Origin: Planctomycetota bacterium
Lineage (GTDB): Bacteria > Planctomycetota > UBA1135 > GCA-002686595
Direction of reading: 5' to 3'
Assembly (NCBI GenBank): GCA_016872795.1
Contig: VGYZ01000009.1
Span: forward strand, 1 to 64,000
Length of the DNA: 64,000 nucleotides
Positions 51,421-60,825 of this stretch are shown one piece after another. The notes beneath the pieces were generated by a model. The model saw only the letters and a list, made by a program, of their open reading frames with translations, searched no databases and was not told the origin of the DNA. Both the position numbers and the translations under genes were made by a program. The number at the start of each line of letters is the position of its first letter. Positions within the stretch are counted from its first letter, which is position 1.

Positions 51421-52146
51421 TCACTTCGCGGCGCGGCCGGGGAGCGGGCCCCAGAGTTCGGCGAGCAGGGCGAAGGTGGCGGGCTCGGAGTGTTCGAGCT
51501 CGCCGGCGACGAAGGGGTAGAAGTCGTTGGAGCCGAAGTAGCTCTCCGTCATCTCGGCGAAGAACTCCTCGGGGTTGGTGCGGCCGTAGTGCTCGCGCGT
51601 GCCGCCGGGGCTCGTCAGCACGGACCGCGTGGCTTCTTTCGCGCGGAAGGCTTCCCACGCGGCGGCGACGCGCGGCTCGTCGAAGCCCAGCACTTGGTCG
51701 TGGTAGGCGTGCGCAAGCTCGTGCAGCACGACCCAGGGCATGCGATGGTTCTCGAAGGGCGAGAGGAAGTCGTCCACGGACGGAATGTGCACGCAGCGGG
51801 CGAGATCGCGCGAGTAGCCGTGCGACTCGAGCCACTCCGCGCTCGGGTGATACTGCATGGCCTCGAGCCCGGGCACGTCGCGGTCGAGCTGGATCGTCAC
51901 CGCGCGCAGCCGCGCGAGCGGAGCCTCGGGGACCACCGTCGCGATCGCGACGAGCCGCGCACGCAGCAGGTCGAGCGCCCGCTGGCCGCGCGCCGCGTCC
52001 TCGCCATCGACGAGCCGTCGGTCTACGCGAACCTTCCAGCCCTCGAGCTCGTGCTCGACATGTCCCTGCGCTGCTGTCGGAAGGTAGGGAGTAGCGAAAG
52101 CGACCAAGGAAACGGGAACAGCCACGGAGAGCAACGCCATGCGCAT
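51421..52146 (-). CDS. Secreted HExxH metallopeptidase-like protein, 241 aa
   Basis: Signal peptide (MRMALLSVAVPVSLVAFATP). The zinc motif HELAHAYHD lies at about residues 144-152, and a downstream NPEEFFAEMTESYFG supplies the third acidic ligand as in gluzincins. The start could be 52146 or 52140. It ends the minus-strand run of the sugar-catabolism genes but is separated from the dehydrogenase gene by 89 bp and does not obviously belong to that pathway. Confidence 0.8.
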   Translation of the reverse strand: MRMALLSVAVPVSLVAFATPYLPTAAQGHVEHELEGWKVRVDRRLVDGEDAARGQRALDLLRARLVAIATVVPEAPLARLRAVTIQLDRDVPGLEAMQYHPSAEWLESHGYSRDLARCVHIPSVDDFLSPFENHRMPWVVLHELAHAYHDQVLGFDEPRVAAAWEAFRAKEATRSVLTSPGGTREHYGRTNPEEFFAEMTESYFGSNDFYPFVAGELEHSEPATFALLAELWGPLPGRAAK

Positions 52147-52235
52147 GCGGACGATGCTAGCCGGTTGCGAGCGTTCCAGCTTGCGCGATCCTGAACTCGA
52201 CGGGCAAAGCGCGAAAGGAGCACGAGCGCTCGCGC

Positions 52236-53168
52236 TCAGCCTCGGTGGAGACTGCGCGGGTCCGGCGCTTCGCCGCGCAGGATGGCGCCCACATTGGTGG
52301 CGGTGCTCATGCACATGGCGCGGTAGGTCAGCATCGTGAGCGAGGCGGTGTGCGGTGTCAGGACGACGCGATCGCAGTCGAGCAGCGCATCGTTCCCGAC
52401 GGGCGGCTCCACCTCGAGCACATCCGCCGCGAAGCCGCCGAGGCGCCCGCTGGCGAGAGCCGCCCTCAGGCTGGGGCCGTCGATCAGCGCGCCGCGAGCC
52501 GTGTTGACGATGAAGGCACCGGGCTTCATCGCGTCGATCTCCCGGGCTCCGAGGAACCCAAGGGTGGCCGGCGTGAGCGGCAAGTGCAGCGTGAGGACAT
52601 CCGATTCCGCGAGCAGCACGGGCAGCGGGACGCTGGTGCAGGGCTCGGGAGCTGGCCGTCCCTCGCGGGCCAGGACGAGGACGCGCATGCCGAACATGTG
52701 GGCGAAGCGCGCGACGCGCTGGCCGATGTTGCCAAAGCCGAGAATGCCGAGCGTCAGCCCGCGAATCTCGTTGCCGGCGTAGCGCGAGCGCTCTTCCCAA
52801 TGTCCCGCGGCGACCGCGCGCGACTGCCTCGAGATGCCGCGCACGATGTCGAGCACGAGCGCCATGGTGTGCTCCGCGACGGTCTCGGCGTTGCCTCCGG
52901 GGGCGAACACCACGGGGACTCCCAGCCGGTGCGCGGCCTGCGTGTCGAGGTTGTCCAGCCCGACGCCAGCGCGCGCGATGACTCGCAGGCGCGGACAGCT
53001 TCGGAGCAGCGCCTCACCGATCCTTCCGCGTCCACGGGTCAGGATCGCCTCGACCGTGTCGAAGTCGCAGCGCGGGGCGTTCGGATCGTCCGCGCGCACG
53101 AGCTTGCCGACGCCCGCGAGCAACTCCTCCGCGTCCGGATGCAAGGACTCGAGCAGCAGGATCGTCAT
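52236..53168 (-). CDS. D-isomer-specific 2-hydroxyacid dehydrogenase, 310 aa
   Basis: NAD(P)-dependent enzyme of the SerA/GyaR family. The Rossmann motif is GILGFGNIGQR, with NTARGALID and the catalytic Arg/Glu/His pattern (RAGVGLDN, ADVLEVEPP, LTPHTAS). There is no ACT regulatory domain, so it is not a regulated serine-pathway SerA. The ATG overlaps the stop of the VOC gene (ATGA). In context it would reduce or oxidise a hydroxy acid produced in the carbohydrate-acid pathway. Confidence 0.9.
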   Translation of the reverse strand: MTILLLESLHPDAEELLAGVGKLVRADDPNAPRCDFDTVEAILTRGRGRIGEALLRSCPRLRVIARAGVGLDNLDTQAAHRLGVPVVFAPGGNAETVAEHTMALVLDIVRGISRQSRAVAAGHWEERSRYAGNEIRGLTLGILGFGNIGQRVARFAHMFGMRVLVLAREGRPAPEPCTSVPLPVLLAESDVLTLHLPLTPATLGFLGAREIDAMKPGAFIVNTARGALIDGPSLRAALASGRLGGFAADVLEVEPPVGNDALLDCDRVVLTPHTASLTMLTYRAMCMSTATNVGAILRGEAPDPRSLHRG

Positions 53169-53635
53169 GCCGGCTCGTGCGCGCCAGAGCTGGCGCCCGG
53201 CTCCATGCGATACATGCCGCGCGTGGGCTCCACGAGCTCGTCGGCGAGGACCGCCGGGTCGATCGCGGCGCCGCGCTGGCTCGCGATCTCGATCAGGTTG
53301 CCCGATGGGTCGCGCAAGAACATCTGCATCACGCCGCTCGGGAGCTGGCGGACCCGTCCCCAGACCTTGAGATCGATCGCCCCGGCTGCCTTGGCGCGCC
53401 GGAACACCTGCTCGAACTCCGGCACGGCGATGCAGAAGTGCCCGCGCACCTGATGCGCGTCCGCCAGCTCGTTCATGTGGATCTGCTGGTGCGGGCCGAT
53501 GCGGAAAAACTGCGAGCGAAATTTCTGGTCGGGCGTGTCGTCGAGCGCGAGCCCGATGATGTCCCGATAGAACGCCACCGCGAGCTGGAGGTTGTCGACA
53601 TTTACATTGACATGGTGGAGGTGGTATTCGGCCAT
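53165..53635 (-). CDS. VOC (glyoxalase/dioxygenase fold) protein, 156 aa
   Basis: Paired beta-alpha-beta modules of the vicinal-oxygen-chelate fold: HLHHVNVNVDNLQLAVAFYRDIIGL begins module one, and GVMQMFLRDPSGNLIEIAS ends module two with the metal-ligand Glu. The ATG at 53635 follows a GAGGGA ribosome-binding site. It lies between the enolase-superfamily and dehydrogenase genes with minimal gaps. The function may be an isomerase, epimerase or dioxygenase step. Confidence 0.88.
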   Translation of the reverse strand: MAEYHLHHVNVNVDNLQLAVAFYRDIIGLALDDTPDQKFRSQFFRIGPHQQIHMNELADAHQVRGHFCIAVPEFEQVFRRAKAAGAIDLKVWGRVRQLPSGVMQMFLRDPSGNLIEIASQRGAAIDPAVLADELVEPTRGMYRMEPGASSGAHEPA

Positions 53636-53643
53636 CGCTTCCC

Positions 53644-54810
53644 TCAGCAAGCCCGCGTGGTGCGTCGCACGAACTGCGGATCAGGAACCACCCCGAAACC
53701 AGGGCCCTGCGGCGGCAGCAAGTCGCCCTCGTGCAGGGCAAGATCGATCGAGGCCAGCTCGCGCAGCAGCGGCGCGCCTCCCATCGGGACCTCGACGAGG
53801 ACGCCCGCCGGGCTCGCGAAGGCCAGCGTGCGAGCGGCTTGGAAGGTGATTGCCGACCCCCAGCTGTGCGGCGCAAGCTCGAGGCGGTGCGCGTAGGCGA
53901 GCGCCGCGATGCGCAGTCCCTCGCTCATCCCGCCGGCGATGGCGAGATCGGGCTGGAGCACATCGATGGCGCGGTGCTGGAGCAGCTCGGCGAAATCGAA
54001 GGCGGTGAACTCGCTCTCCCCGGCCGCAATGGCCAGCGGACTCGACGCGCGGACCTCCGCCAGCCCGAGCCGGTCGTCGGATGCCACCGGCTCCTCCACG
54101 AAGCGCAGTCCCAACGAGGCAGCCGCGCTGCAGAAGCGCTTGCCCTCGGCCACATTCATGGTGCCGTGCGCGTCGCACATGATCTGCACCTGCGGTCCGA
54201 GCGCAAGGCGTGCCGCACGAACCCGCTCGAGGCTCGCGTCGACGGAGCCGTCCATCGCGCCGATCCGCATCTTCACCGCGCGGAAGCCCGCCTTCACATA
54301 GCGGCCGAGCTCGTCGCCGATCGAGCTGGCCGGCGCCCACCCGCCGCTGGCGTAGGCGCCGATGCGCTCGCGGCACGGCCCACCGAGCAGCTCGAGCACC
54401 GAGCAGTCGCGCGACTTGGCGAGCAGGTCCCACAGCGCGAGATCGACGCCGCTCATTGCGGCCACATGAATGCCTCGTCGTCCGAGCACGGGCATCGCGC
54501 GCCCCGAGCGCTCCGCATGGCCCGCTCGCGTGCCGTTGTACATGCGCTGCCACGCGCGCGAGATGTGGCGCGCGTCCATGCCCTCGAGCAGGGGCGCGAG
54601 CTCATGCCGCACGATCGCGCACAACGCCGCACCGTCGCCCGCGCTGCCGACCGCGGGCTTGGCCTCGCCGTAGCCAATGAGGCCGTCCTCGGTCGTGATG
54701 GTGACCAGCACCATGTCGAAGGCCGCGATCCGGCCGAAGTCGGAGACATGCTGCCGCGCCGCGTCGAGCGGGCAGTGCAGCCAAGCGGCTTCGACGGAGC
54801 GGATCTTCAC
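53644..54810 (-). CDS. Mandelate racemase/muconate-lactonizing enzyme family dehydratase-like protein
   Basis: Enolase-superfamily enzyme, 388 aa. Metal ligands are visible in order: CDAHGTM (Asp), VEEPV (Glu) and AGESE (Glu). The catalytic base Lys is in AVKMRIG and the second-shell His in LAPHSWGS, the pattern of acid-sugar dehydratases. It begins 4 bp after the epimerase stop and is followed after 8 bp by the VOC gene, so the four genes form one operon. The sugar acid cannot be named from sequence alone. Confidence 0.92.
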   Translation of the reverse strand: MKIRSVEAAWLHCPLDAARQHVSDFGRIAAFDMVLVTITTEDGLIGYGEAKPAVGSAGDGAALCAIVRHELAPLLEGMDARHISRAWQRMYNGTRAGHAERSGRAMPVLGRRGIHVAAMSGVDLALWDLLAKSRDCSVLELLGGPCRERIGAYASGGWAPASSIGDELGRYVKAGFRAVKMRIGAMDGSVDASLERVRAARLALGPQVQIMCDAHGTMNVAEGKRFCSAAASLGLRFVEEPVASDDRLGLAEVRASSPLAIAAGESEFTAFDFAELLQHRAIDVLQPDLAIAGGMSEGLRIAALAYAHRLELAPHSWGSAITFQAARTLAFASPAGVLVEVPMGGAPLLRELASIDLALHEGDLLPPQGPGFGVVPDPQFVRRTTRAC

Positions 54811-54814
54811 GCCG

Positions 54815-55702
54815 TCACCGGATCAGCGGCAGCAGCGTCCGGGACGCGACCTCGTAGAGCATCGTGTAGAACTCCTCGCTCAGCAGGCTCGAGCCGTGGT
54901 CTTGGATGAACTTGAGCTGCTCCGGCGAGATGTCGACCGGGTTCTTCTCGACCTGGTTGGGCCACGGCGAGACCGGCGTGCGGTCGACCGGCGCCACGGC
55001 CTCCATCGTGAGCGCGCCCTTGTACCCGACCTCCTTGAGAGTGCCGACGAACTTCTTCCAGTCGATGCTGCCCATGCCTGGCGCGAGCCGGTTGTTCTCG
55101 GCGACATGAACATCCGCGAGCCGGCTGCCGACCTTGCGGATCGCCGCATGCATGTCGGCTTCCTCGATGTTCATGTGGAACACATCGAGGCATACGCCGC
55201 AGTCGGGCCCCACATCCTGCGCCAGCCGCAAGGCTTGGTCCGCACGATTGAGGAAGTAGGTCTCGAAGCGGTTGAGCGGCTCGATGGCCATCTTCACGCC
55301 GCACTTCTGCGCGTGCGCGTAGACCTCCTTGAGGCCGTCGACCACCCACTTCCACTCTTCCTCAGGCGTGCCATCCGGCACGACCTTGCCGACCGTGGCC
55401 GGCACGATCGTGCATTCCGTGCCTTCGAGCTCGTGGACCATCGTGACCACCGACTTCACATAGGCGACCGAGGCAGCGCGCTGGGACTCGTTCGAGGCGG
55501 CGAGGTTGCGCTCGCCGAGCGTCAGCGTGACCGCACCCCAGCAGCGGATGCCGTGCTGCTTGAGGAGCGCTCGCGAGGTCTTCGAGTCGTATTGCTTCGG
55601 CTCCCCGCTGATCTCGATGCTCTCGAAACCGAGGCGTTTGATTCGGCGCAGGGTGACCTCGAGGGGCTCAGCGCGCATCCAGTTGTGGGTCGAGAGGTGC
55701 AT
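54815..55702 (-). CDS. Sugar phosphate isomerase/epimerase, TIM barrel (tagatose/psicose-epimerase-like)
   Basis: Xylose-isomerase-like TIM barrel of 295 aa. The four metal ligands of the ketose 3-epimerase family are visible: Glu in MAIEPLNRFE, Asp in CLDVFHMN, His in DVHVAE and Glu in LTMEAVAP. The usual substrates are ketohexoses or inositol-like compounds. First gene of the minus-strand catabolic operon; the promoter should lie in the 134 bp upstream. Confidence 0.92.
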   Translation of the reverse strand: MHLSTHNWMRAEPLEVTLRRIKRLGFESIEISGEPKQYDSKTSRALLKQHGIRCWGAVTLTLGERNLAASNESQRAASVAYVKSVVTMVHELEGTECTIVPATVGKVVPDGTPEEEWKWVVDGLKEVYAHAQKCGVKMAIEPLNRFETYFLNRADQALRLAQDVGPDCGVCLDVFHMNIEEADMHAAIRKVGSRLADVHVAENNRLAPGMGSIDWKKFVGTLKEVGYKGALTMEAVAPVDRTPVSPWPNQVEKNPVDISPEQLKFIQDHGSSLLSEEFYTMLYEVASRTLLPLIR

Positions 55703-55836
55703 GTTCGGGGCTCCAAGGCTGGGATGGGCAGGTCGGGAATGGGGTGGAGGCTAGCGAAATCCGTGCGCCGCGTGGACGGTGACGCGGCTTCCGAGGAGCA
55801 TGTCGTGGTCTCGGGCGCGAGCCTTGGCGCCGCAGC

Positions 55837-56838
55837 CTAGCGATATTCGGCGGGCCGCTTGCCGGGCGCAAACTTGCCGAAGCCGAAGAAGCTCGGCTGG
55901 TACGGTCCAATGCAGGTGACATCCGTCTCTGCGGTGATGGCGCCCTCCGCACCCGTGGACCAGAGCACGGCATTCACGCACAGGCGTCGCAGCCCCGCGC
56001 TGCTGAAGTCCACGGCCGCGCCCATCGTCGTGCAGACGACCCGCGAGACCTTCCCGGTCTCGCCCTTGTACTCGCGCGTCCAGACGAGTGGCTGCAGCGT
56101 GTCGTTCTTCGCGTCGGCCACGGGCTTGTCCGAGGGGCTCAGGCCCTCGAGCACCTGCCCATGCACGAGCACCGCGTCCTGTGACCCGAGGTGCTCGACC
56201 GTGTAGACATCGCTCGGCCCGAAGATGTCAGCGCAGCCGCGGATGACCGGGTGAGACGCGAAGACCGGGTTCAGGACGCCGCGTGTGCCCTGCACGCCAT
56301 GCTCGCCGTGATGGCTGATCCATGTCTCTCCGAGCACGGCCTGCCCCCAGCCACCCTTGGGACTCTCGCTGTCCCAGGCCCACTTCGCGAAGGGGCTCGT
56401 CGAGCCGCGCTCGGAGCGAAAGGCGTGCGTCGAGGTTCGCAGGCCGAGGATCGGGCGACCCGAGTTCGTGTAGTCGATGAGCGCCGCCATTTGCTCGTCG
56501 GGCAGGTGTCGAAAGCGCGCGTGGATCACGAGCATGTCCGCACTCGAGAGCAGGTGAGTGCCGGGGATGTTGGTCTGAAAATCGGGCTGGATCAGCCCGG
56601 TCGCAGGGTCGATGGCAAACAGGACCGTGCAGGCGTAGCCGAAGCGCGTCGAGAGAATCCTCGCGAGCATCGGCAGGGCTTCCTCGGAGCGATACTCGTC
56701 CTCCGCGGCGATCAGCACGACATGCTTGCCGCGGCCGGGTCCCTCGCCGCCCTCGAAAGCGAGCCAATGCACCGACTCGTCAGCAGGGGCTCCCGACAAC
56801 GACAGGACCGCGCAGCACGCCGCCAAGAGCACTCGCAT
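55837..56838 (-). CDS. Secreted ThuA-like (GATase1-fold) protein, 333 aa
   Basis: Signal peptide (MRVLLAACCAVLSLSGAPA), then a ThuA-type Rossmann-like domain: KHVVLIAAEDEYRSEEALPML, LLSSADMLVIHARFRHL, IDYTNSGRPILGLRTSTHAF. ThuA-like proteins are abundant in Planctomycetota and linked to polysaccharide or trehalose use, mostly without biochemical proof. It is encoded upstream of the epimerase-enolase operon on the same strand, across a 134-bp gap. Confidence 0.87.
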   Translation of the reverse strand: MRVLLAACCAVLSLSGAPADESVHWLAFEGGEGPGRGKHVVLIAAEDEYRSEEALPMLARILSTRFGYACTVLFAIDPATGLIQPDFQTNIPGTHLLSSADMLVIHARFRHLPDEQMAALIDYTNSGRPILGLRTSTHAFRSERGSTSPFAKWAWDSESPKGGWGQAVLGETWISHHGEHGVQGTRGVLNPVFASHPVIRGCADIFGPSDVYTVEHLGSQDAVLVHGQVLEGLSPSDKPVADAKNDTLQPLVWTREYKGETGKVSRVVCTTMGAAVDFSSAGLRRLCVNAVLWSTGAEGAITAETDVTCIGPYQPSFFGFGKFAPGKRPAEYR

Positions 56839-56965
56839 ACCCTGACTCTAGCGCGGGGCGCCGCGAGCTGCTGCGTCCAGAACCGTCGGACGAGCCGGCG
56901 GCCCACAGGCATCCATGCGTACCATCCGGCACGAGGCGCTCTCCGTGAAGACCCACCATCGAACC

Positions 56966-58627
56966 ATGCTCGATCACTTTCCGATCCGCATCGTGACGCG
57001 AATGCTCGTCCTGCTGGCCCTGCTCGCGACTGCGGCGGGTCGCTCGACGACCCGGCAGGACGACACGCTCGTGCGCGTGTTCGTCTTCGCGGGCCAGTCG
57101 AACATGGTCGGAGCGGACTCGCGCGCGAGCGATGTGAAGCTGTATCCACCGTTCGCAGGTCTGGAGGGTCCGCAGAAGGATGTGCTGTTCTCCTACTGCA
57201 TCGGACGCGAAGAGAAGGCGCAGTCGGAGGGCTGGGTCGAGCTGCAGCCGGTCGAAGACATGGTCGGCGCGGAGCTGAGCTTCGCGCGGCGCGTGTCGAA
57301 GGAGCTCGATGCCCCGATTGCGATCGTGAAGGTCGCGGCGGGCGGCACGACGCTCGCGCGCGACTGGAATCCCGACGAGCCAAGCGGCTTCAAGCTCTAC
57401 CCGCTGGCGCTCGAGCGGACGCGCAAGGCGCTGCAGGACCTCGAGCGTCGCGGCCTGCGCTATCGCCTCGAGGGCTTCTGCTGGCATCAGGGCGAGAACG
57501 ACATGTTCGATCCGAACATGCGCGAGGCCTACGCCCGCAATCTGGCGCGCTTCATCGAGTGCTGGCGGCGAGACCTGCGCGCACCGGACTTGCAGTTCTA
57601 CATCGGCGAGCTCTGCACCAAGACGATCTGGGGCATGGATCACCGCGTCGAGATGAATGCGATCGGTACCGCGCAGCGAGAGGTCGCCGACAAGGACCCG
57701 CGCGTCGAGTTCGTGCCGACCGCGCACATCGCGATCGAGATCGGCGGCGACGGAGGTCTGCACTACCACTACGGCACGCTGGGACAGCTCGAGCACGGCG
57801 TGAACTACGCCGCTGCGTACCTGCGCACGCTCGGGAGAGAGCCGAAGCTCGAGCGGCCGCTCGAGACATGGCCCTACGCCAAGGGCGAAAAGGTGCGGCT
57901 CTTCGTGCTCGCCGGCCATCGCAACATGGAGGGCGAGCGCGCATTCGTGCAGGAGCTGCCTGCGGAGAGCAAGCTCGCTGAGAGCAATCCGCGCGTTGCC
58001 TATCGCTACCAACTCGGCGGCGGATTCAGGAGCAGCGGCGACTGGGAGCCGCTGGGCCCCGCGGGCTGTTACGACACGCTGGGGCCCGAGCTCAGCTTCG
58101 CAGCGACGCTTGCGCGCGGCTCCACTGAGCCCTTCGCGATCGCGAAGTTCACGCACAGCGGCTCGCAGCTCGTCGATTGGACGCCGGCGGGAAGCGAGAC
58201 ACCCTCGCGCAACCTCTACGCGGCGTTCCTCGAGTTCGTGCGCTCCGCACGAGGCGACCTTGAACGGCGCGGGCACGAGGTCGAGCTCGCTGGGATCTTC
58301 TATCACCTCGCCGAGAACGACATGTCCTTCGCGCCCTATCGCCGCAAGGCGATCGAGCAGCTCGCGACGCTCATGTCCGCGTCTCGCAAGGACCTCGACT
58401 CGCCGACGCTGCGCTGGTTCGTGAGCCAGCAGCCGCCGACCGCCGTCGAGCACGTCCGCTCGATCGATGTCACCGCGCAGCTCGCCAGCCTCGCCGCCCG
58501 AGATCCGCACCTCGTGCACATCCGCGCCTTCGATCTCCCCGGAATGGATGCCGAGCTCGTGATCACGACTCCGGGCATCGTCGCTCTCGGAGAGCTGCTG
58601 GCGACGAGCTATCTCGGGTTGCGTTGA
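56966..58627 (+). CDS. Two-domain sialate O-acetylesterase (SASA)-like protein; second domain degenerate
   Basis: A signal/anchor helix (LVLLALLATAAG) precedes two tandem SASA/DUF303 hydrolase domains. Domain one has the nucleophile motif FAGQSNMVG and the catalytic-His motif WHQGENDM, and looks active. Domain two keeps the layout but reads LAGHRNMEG, so the nucleophile Ser is Arg, and YHLAENDM, where Gln-Gly become Leu-Ala but His is retained. It is therefore likely structural or carbohydrate-binding. ATGs at 56915, 56966 and 57002 are all possible; 56966 gives a normal signal peptide. It is divergent from the ThuA-like gene. Confidence 0.87.
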   Translation: MLDHFPIRIVTRMLVLLALLATAAGRSTTRQDDTLVRVFVFAGQSNMVGADSRASDVKLYPPFAGLEGPQKDVLFSYCIGREEKAQSEGWVELQPVEDMVGAELSFARRVSKELDAPIAIVKVAAGGTTLARDWNPDEPSGFKLYPLALERTRKALQDLERRGLRYRLEGFCWHQGENDMFDPNMREAYARNLARFIECWRRDLRAPDLQFYIGELCTKTIWGMDHRVEMNAIGTAQREVADKDPRVEFVPTAHIAIEIGGDGGLHYHYGTLGQLEHGVNYAAAYLRTLGREPKLERPLETWPYAKGEKVRLFVLAGHRNMEGERAFVQELPAESKLAESNPRVAYRYQLGGGFRSSGDWEPLGPAGCYDTLGPELSFAATLARGSTEPFAIAKFTHSGSQLVDWTPAGSETPSRNLYAAFLEFVRSARGDLERRGHEVELAGIFYHLAENDMSFAPYRRKAIEQLATLMSASRKDLDSPTLRWFVSQQPPTAVEHVRSIDVTAQLASLAARDPHLVHIRAFDLPGMDAELVITTPGIVALGELLATSYLGLR

Positions 58628-58660
58628 GCGAACGCAGCGCCTCTCGCGCGCGCAGCGCTC

Positions 58661-60277
58661 CTACTTCGCTTCCTGCCGCGTGACGATCGGCACATAGCCG
58701 GCCTCGAGGCCCTTCGGCGGCGTCACGAGGACGCCGGGATCGAGCGCGGCGAGCTTGCCGAGCGTCGCGGTCGGGAGATAGCTGCGCTCCTTGGTCCAGT
58801 TCCGGTGGAGCAGCTCGACGCGCGCCTGCATGCGCTCGCGCTCCTCGCGCGTGAGGTCGGCGTGCTGCAGCGCGGGCTGGTCGCAGAAGCGGTACCAGCT
58901 GTAGGTCACGACGCTTCCGTCGCCGAGCTCGACGCGGAACGGACCCGCGCTCGGACCGGGCTTCGCCCACGCACCATCGCTCGGCGTCTCGTAGGGCTCG
59001 GGGCGCTCGTTCCGGGGCGGAACGAACGAGACCTCGCGCAGGGCCGGCGGCAGCGCGCTGCCTTCCGGCGCAACTCTCCAGCGCGCCGACTTGCCTTCCT
59101 CGGCTTGCGCCACGAAGTGCTCGGGCAGCGTCGCGAGTCCGTCCGTGCCGATCCGCACCGCCTGCGTGTCCCACTTCCAGCGAAATGTGTGACCTTCGAG
59201 CACATCGGGGCGAGCGAAGGCCTTCCAATCCATGTCGAGCCGCTCCTCCTTCGGCGTGCCGTAGGCATGAATGCGCCAGGTCGACCAGCCCTGGCCATTC
59301 ATCGTGTGCACGACACTCTTCGACTCGTCAACGCGGCCGTCGCTCGCGGCACCGCCCGCGAACCACGCGCTCACTCCGTCCCACAGCGCATCGCGACGGT
59401 ACGAGCGAATGCGGTGCACGAGCGTCGAGCGACCCTCCGCATCGGAAGGGAAGCGCGTCGGCGCGATGCGCGCATGCGCGATTCCCTGCTCGTCGCGCGC
59501 GATGTACGCCGGCACATACTGCGTCTCCATCTGTAACGCACGATTGGGATCCGCGGGCCGCGAGTCGAGGAACATGCCCGCGAAGCGTCGCTCCTTCACC
59601 GTCGCTTCCGTGAAGAAGAAGGGTACGAAGAACGCCACCGGCCCCTTGAAGCTCGCGGTGTCGAGAAACAGCGTCCAGCACTGCTCGCCGCTCGGCACAT
59701 CGGCACCTGCGGTCTTCGCCTTGGGTTCCGCAAGCGGCAAGGGCAGGTACCCGTAGCCGAAGAGCTCGCCGCTCGTGCCTTGCGCGAGATTGAGCCCATC
59801 CGGTGGCCACAGCACCCACGGCGAGAGCTGCGCCACTCCGTATTTTCCCGCGGGCTTGTCCCAGTCGCGTCCCTTGCCAGCGCCGGGCCCATTGGCCCAC
59901 TGCACGAACTCCAGCGCGACGCCGCCCATGATGAACTTAGGCGTGGGCGTCGCGAAGCGCGTGTCGCGCCACCATCCGAGCCCGCCCTCGACATCGGAGT
60001 AGTGTCCCTCCTCCGGCTTGTCCTTCCCAAGCTGCGCGAACATCCAGGTGCCGAAGAGCCCCGTCTGAAAACGATCGCCCGGCCAAGCTCCCAGCAGCGG
60101 CCACGCCGCGACATGCATCGAGAATCCGCCGCCGTACTCGAGCGACACGCGCTCCTGCGGCACCCCGAGGTAGCCGTCCATCTCTCCTTCGCGTGCCCGC
60201 GTGCCGCCGTCTTCCTGAGCGAACAGACCCGCGGCGAGGATCGACAGCGCTAAGCAACCGGCAAGGTGCGACTTCAT
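58661..60277 (-). CDS. Secreted protein of unknown function, 538 aa
   Basis: Signal peptide (MKSHLAGCLALSILAAGLFAQ). The mature protein is rich in aromatic residues and beta strands (FFVPFFFTEATVKERRF, WSTWRIHAYGTPKEERLDMDW), with no motif I recognise. The composition suggests a carbohydrate-active or beta-sandwich surface protein. The gene follows the flavin operon on the same strand after a 74-bp gap and converges with the SASA gene. Confidence 0.75.
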   Translation of the reverse strand: MKSHLAGCLALSILAAGLFAQEDGGTRAREGEMDGYLGVPQERVSLEYGGGFSMHVAAWPLLGAWPGDRFQTGLFGTWMFAQLGKDKPEEGHYSDVEGGLGWWRDTRFATPTPKFIMGGVALEFVQWANGPGAGKGRDWDKPAGKYGVAQLSPWVLWPPDGLNLAQGTSGELFGYGYLPLPLAEPKAKTAGADVPSGEQCWTLFLDTASFKGPVAFFVPFFFTEATVKERRFAGMFLDSRPADPNRALQMETQYVPAYIARDEQGIAHARIAPTRFPSDAEGRSTLVHRIRSYRRDALWDGVSAWFAGGAASDGRVDESKSVVHTMNGQGWSTWRIHAYGTPKEERLDMDWKAFARPDVLEGHTFRWKWDTQAVRIGTDGLATLPEHFVAQAEEGKSARWRVAPEGSALPPALREVSFVPPRNERPEPYETPSDGAWAKPGPSAGPFRVELGDGSVVTYSWYRFCDQPALQHADLTREERERMQARVELLHRNWTKERSYLPTATLGKLAALDPGVLVTPPKGLEAGYVPIVTRQEAK

Positions 60278-60351
60278 GGTGTTAACCTAGCGACCGCGTG
60301 GACGGTTGGTTGGAGGAAAGTGACCCTGCCCGAGCCAAGGACGACGCCCGC

Positions 60352-60825
60352 TCAGGCCCGAGCGTCGTCGATGTGCGGCGCGCCTGAGGACGCGACGCTG
60401 CGCGCAGAGAGCGGAATGTTGCGTAGAACATGGGCGAGCGTCGCGAGGATCCAGAGTGCGGATGTGACGAGGTGGACCCCAACCCACGCGCTGCGCCACT
60501 CAGGCTCGACGGCGATCTGAATGAAGTAGCCAGAGAGCAACATCGGGACGGCGAGCGCGAGCAGAGCCAACCCGCTCGAACGGCGGGGCTTCCATCCTGA
60601 ACGGACGCGCGGCTGTGCATGCCGAGTCCAGATCACTCCGAGAGCGAACACGAGCGCGGGAGCGAGCGCAACGTGCGCGTGCTGCAGGTGGGGTTGCAGC
60701 GGATGGTTCACGAGCGCGTAGGGGTCAGCGGGGTCGCCGCAGTACGCCGCGAGCGCGTACGCCACACCCGTCGCGGAGACGAGCGTGTTGGAGATGTGAA
60801 ACAGCCAGGCTTCTCCGCGCGTCAC
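60352..60825 (-). CDS. Small four-helix membrane protein, DUF4405/cytochrome-b-like, 157 aa
   Basis: GTG start at 60825 inside the stop of the FMN-binding gene (GTGA). Four hydrophobic helices carry paired His residues (WLFHISN; HPLQPHLQHAHV; WVGVHLVTS; LATLAHVLRN) positioned as possible b-heme ligands. This is the topology of the small cytochrome-b-like membrane proteins found beside FMN-binding proteins, which carry electrons across the membrane to the flavin. Heme binding is inferred. Last gene of the ApbE operon. Confidence 0.72.
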   Translation of the reverse strand: MTRGEAWLFHISNTLVSATGVAYALAAYCGDPADPYALVNHPLQPHLQHAHVALAPALVFALGVIWTRHAQPRVRSGWKPRRSSGLALLALAVPMLLSGYFIQIAVEPEWRSAWVGVHLVTSALWILATLAHVLRNIPLSARSVASSGAPHIDDARA

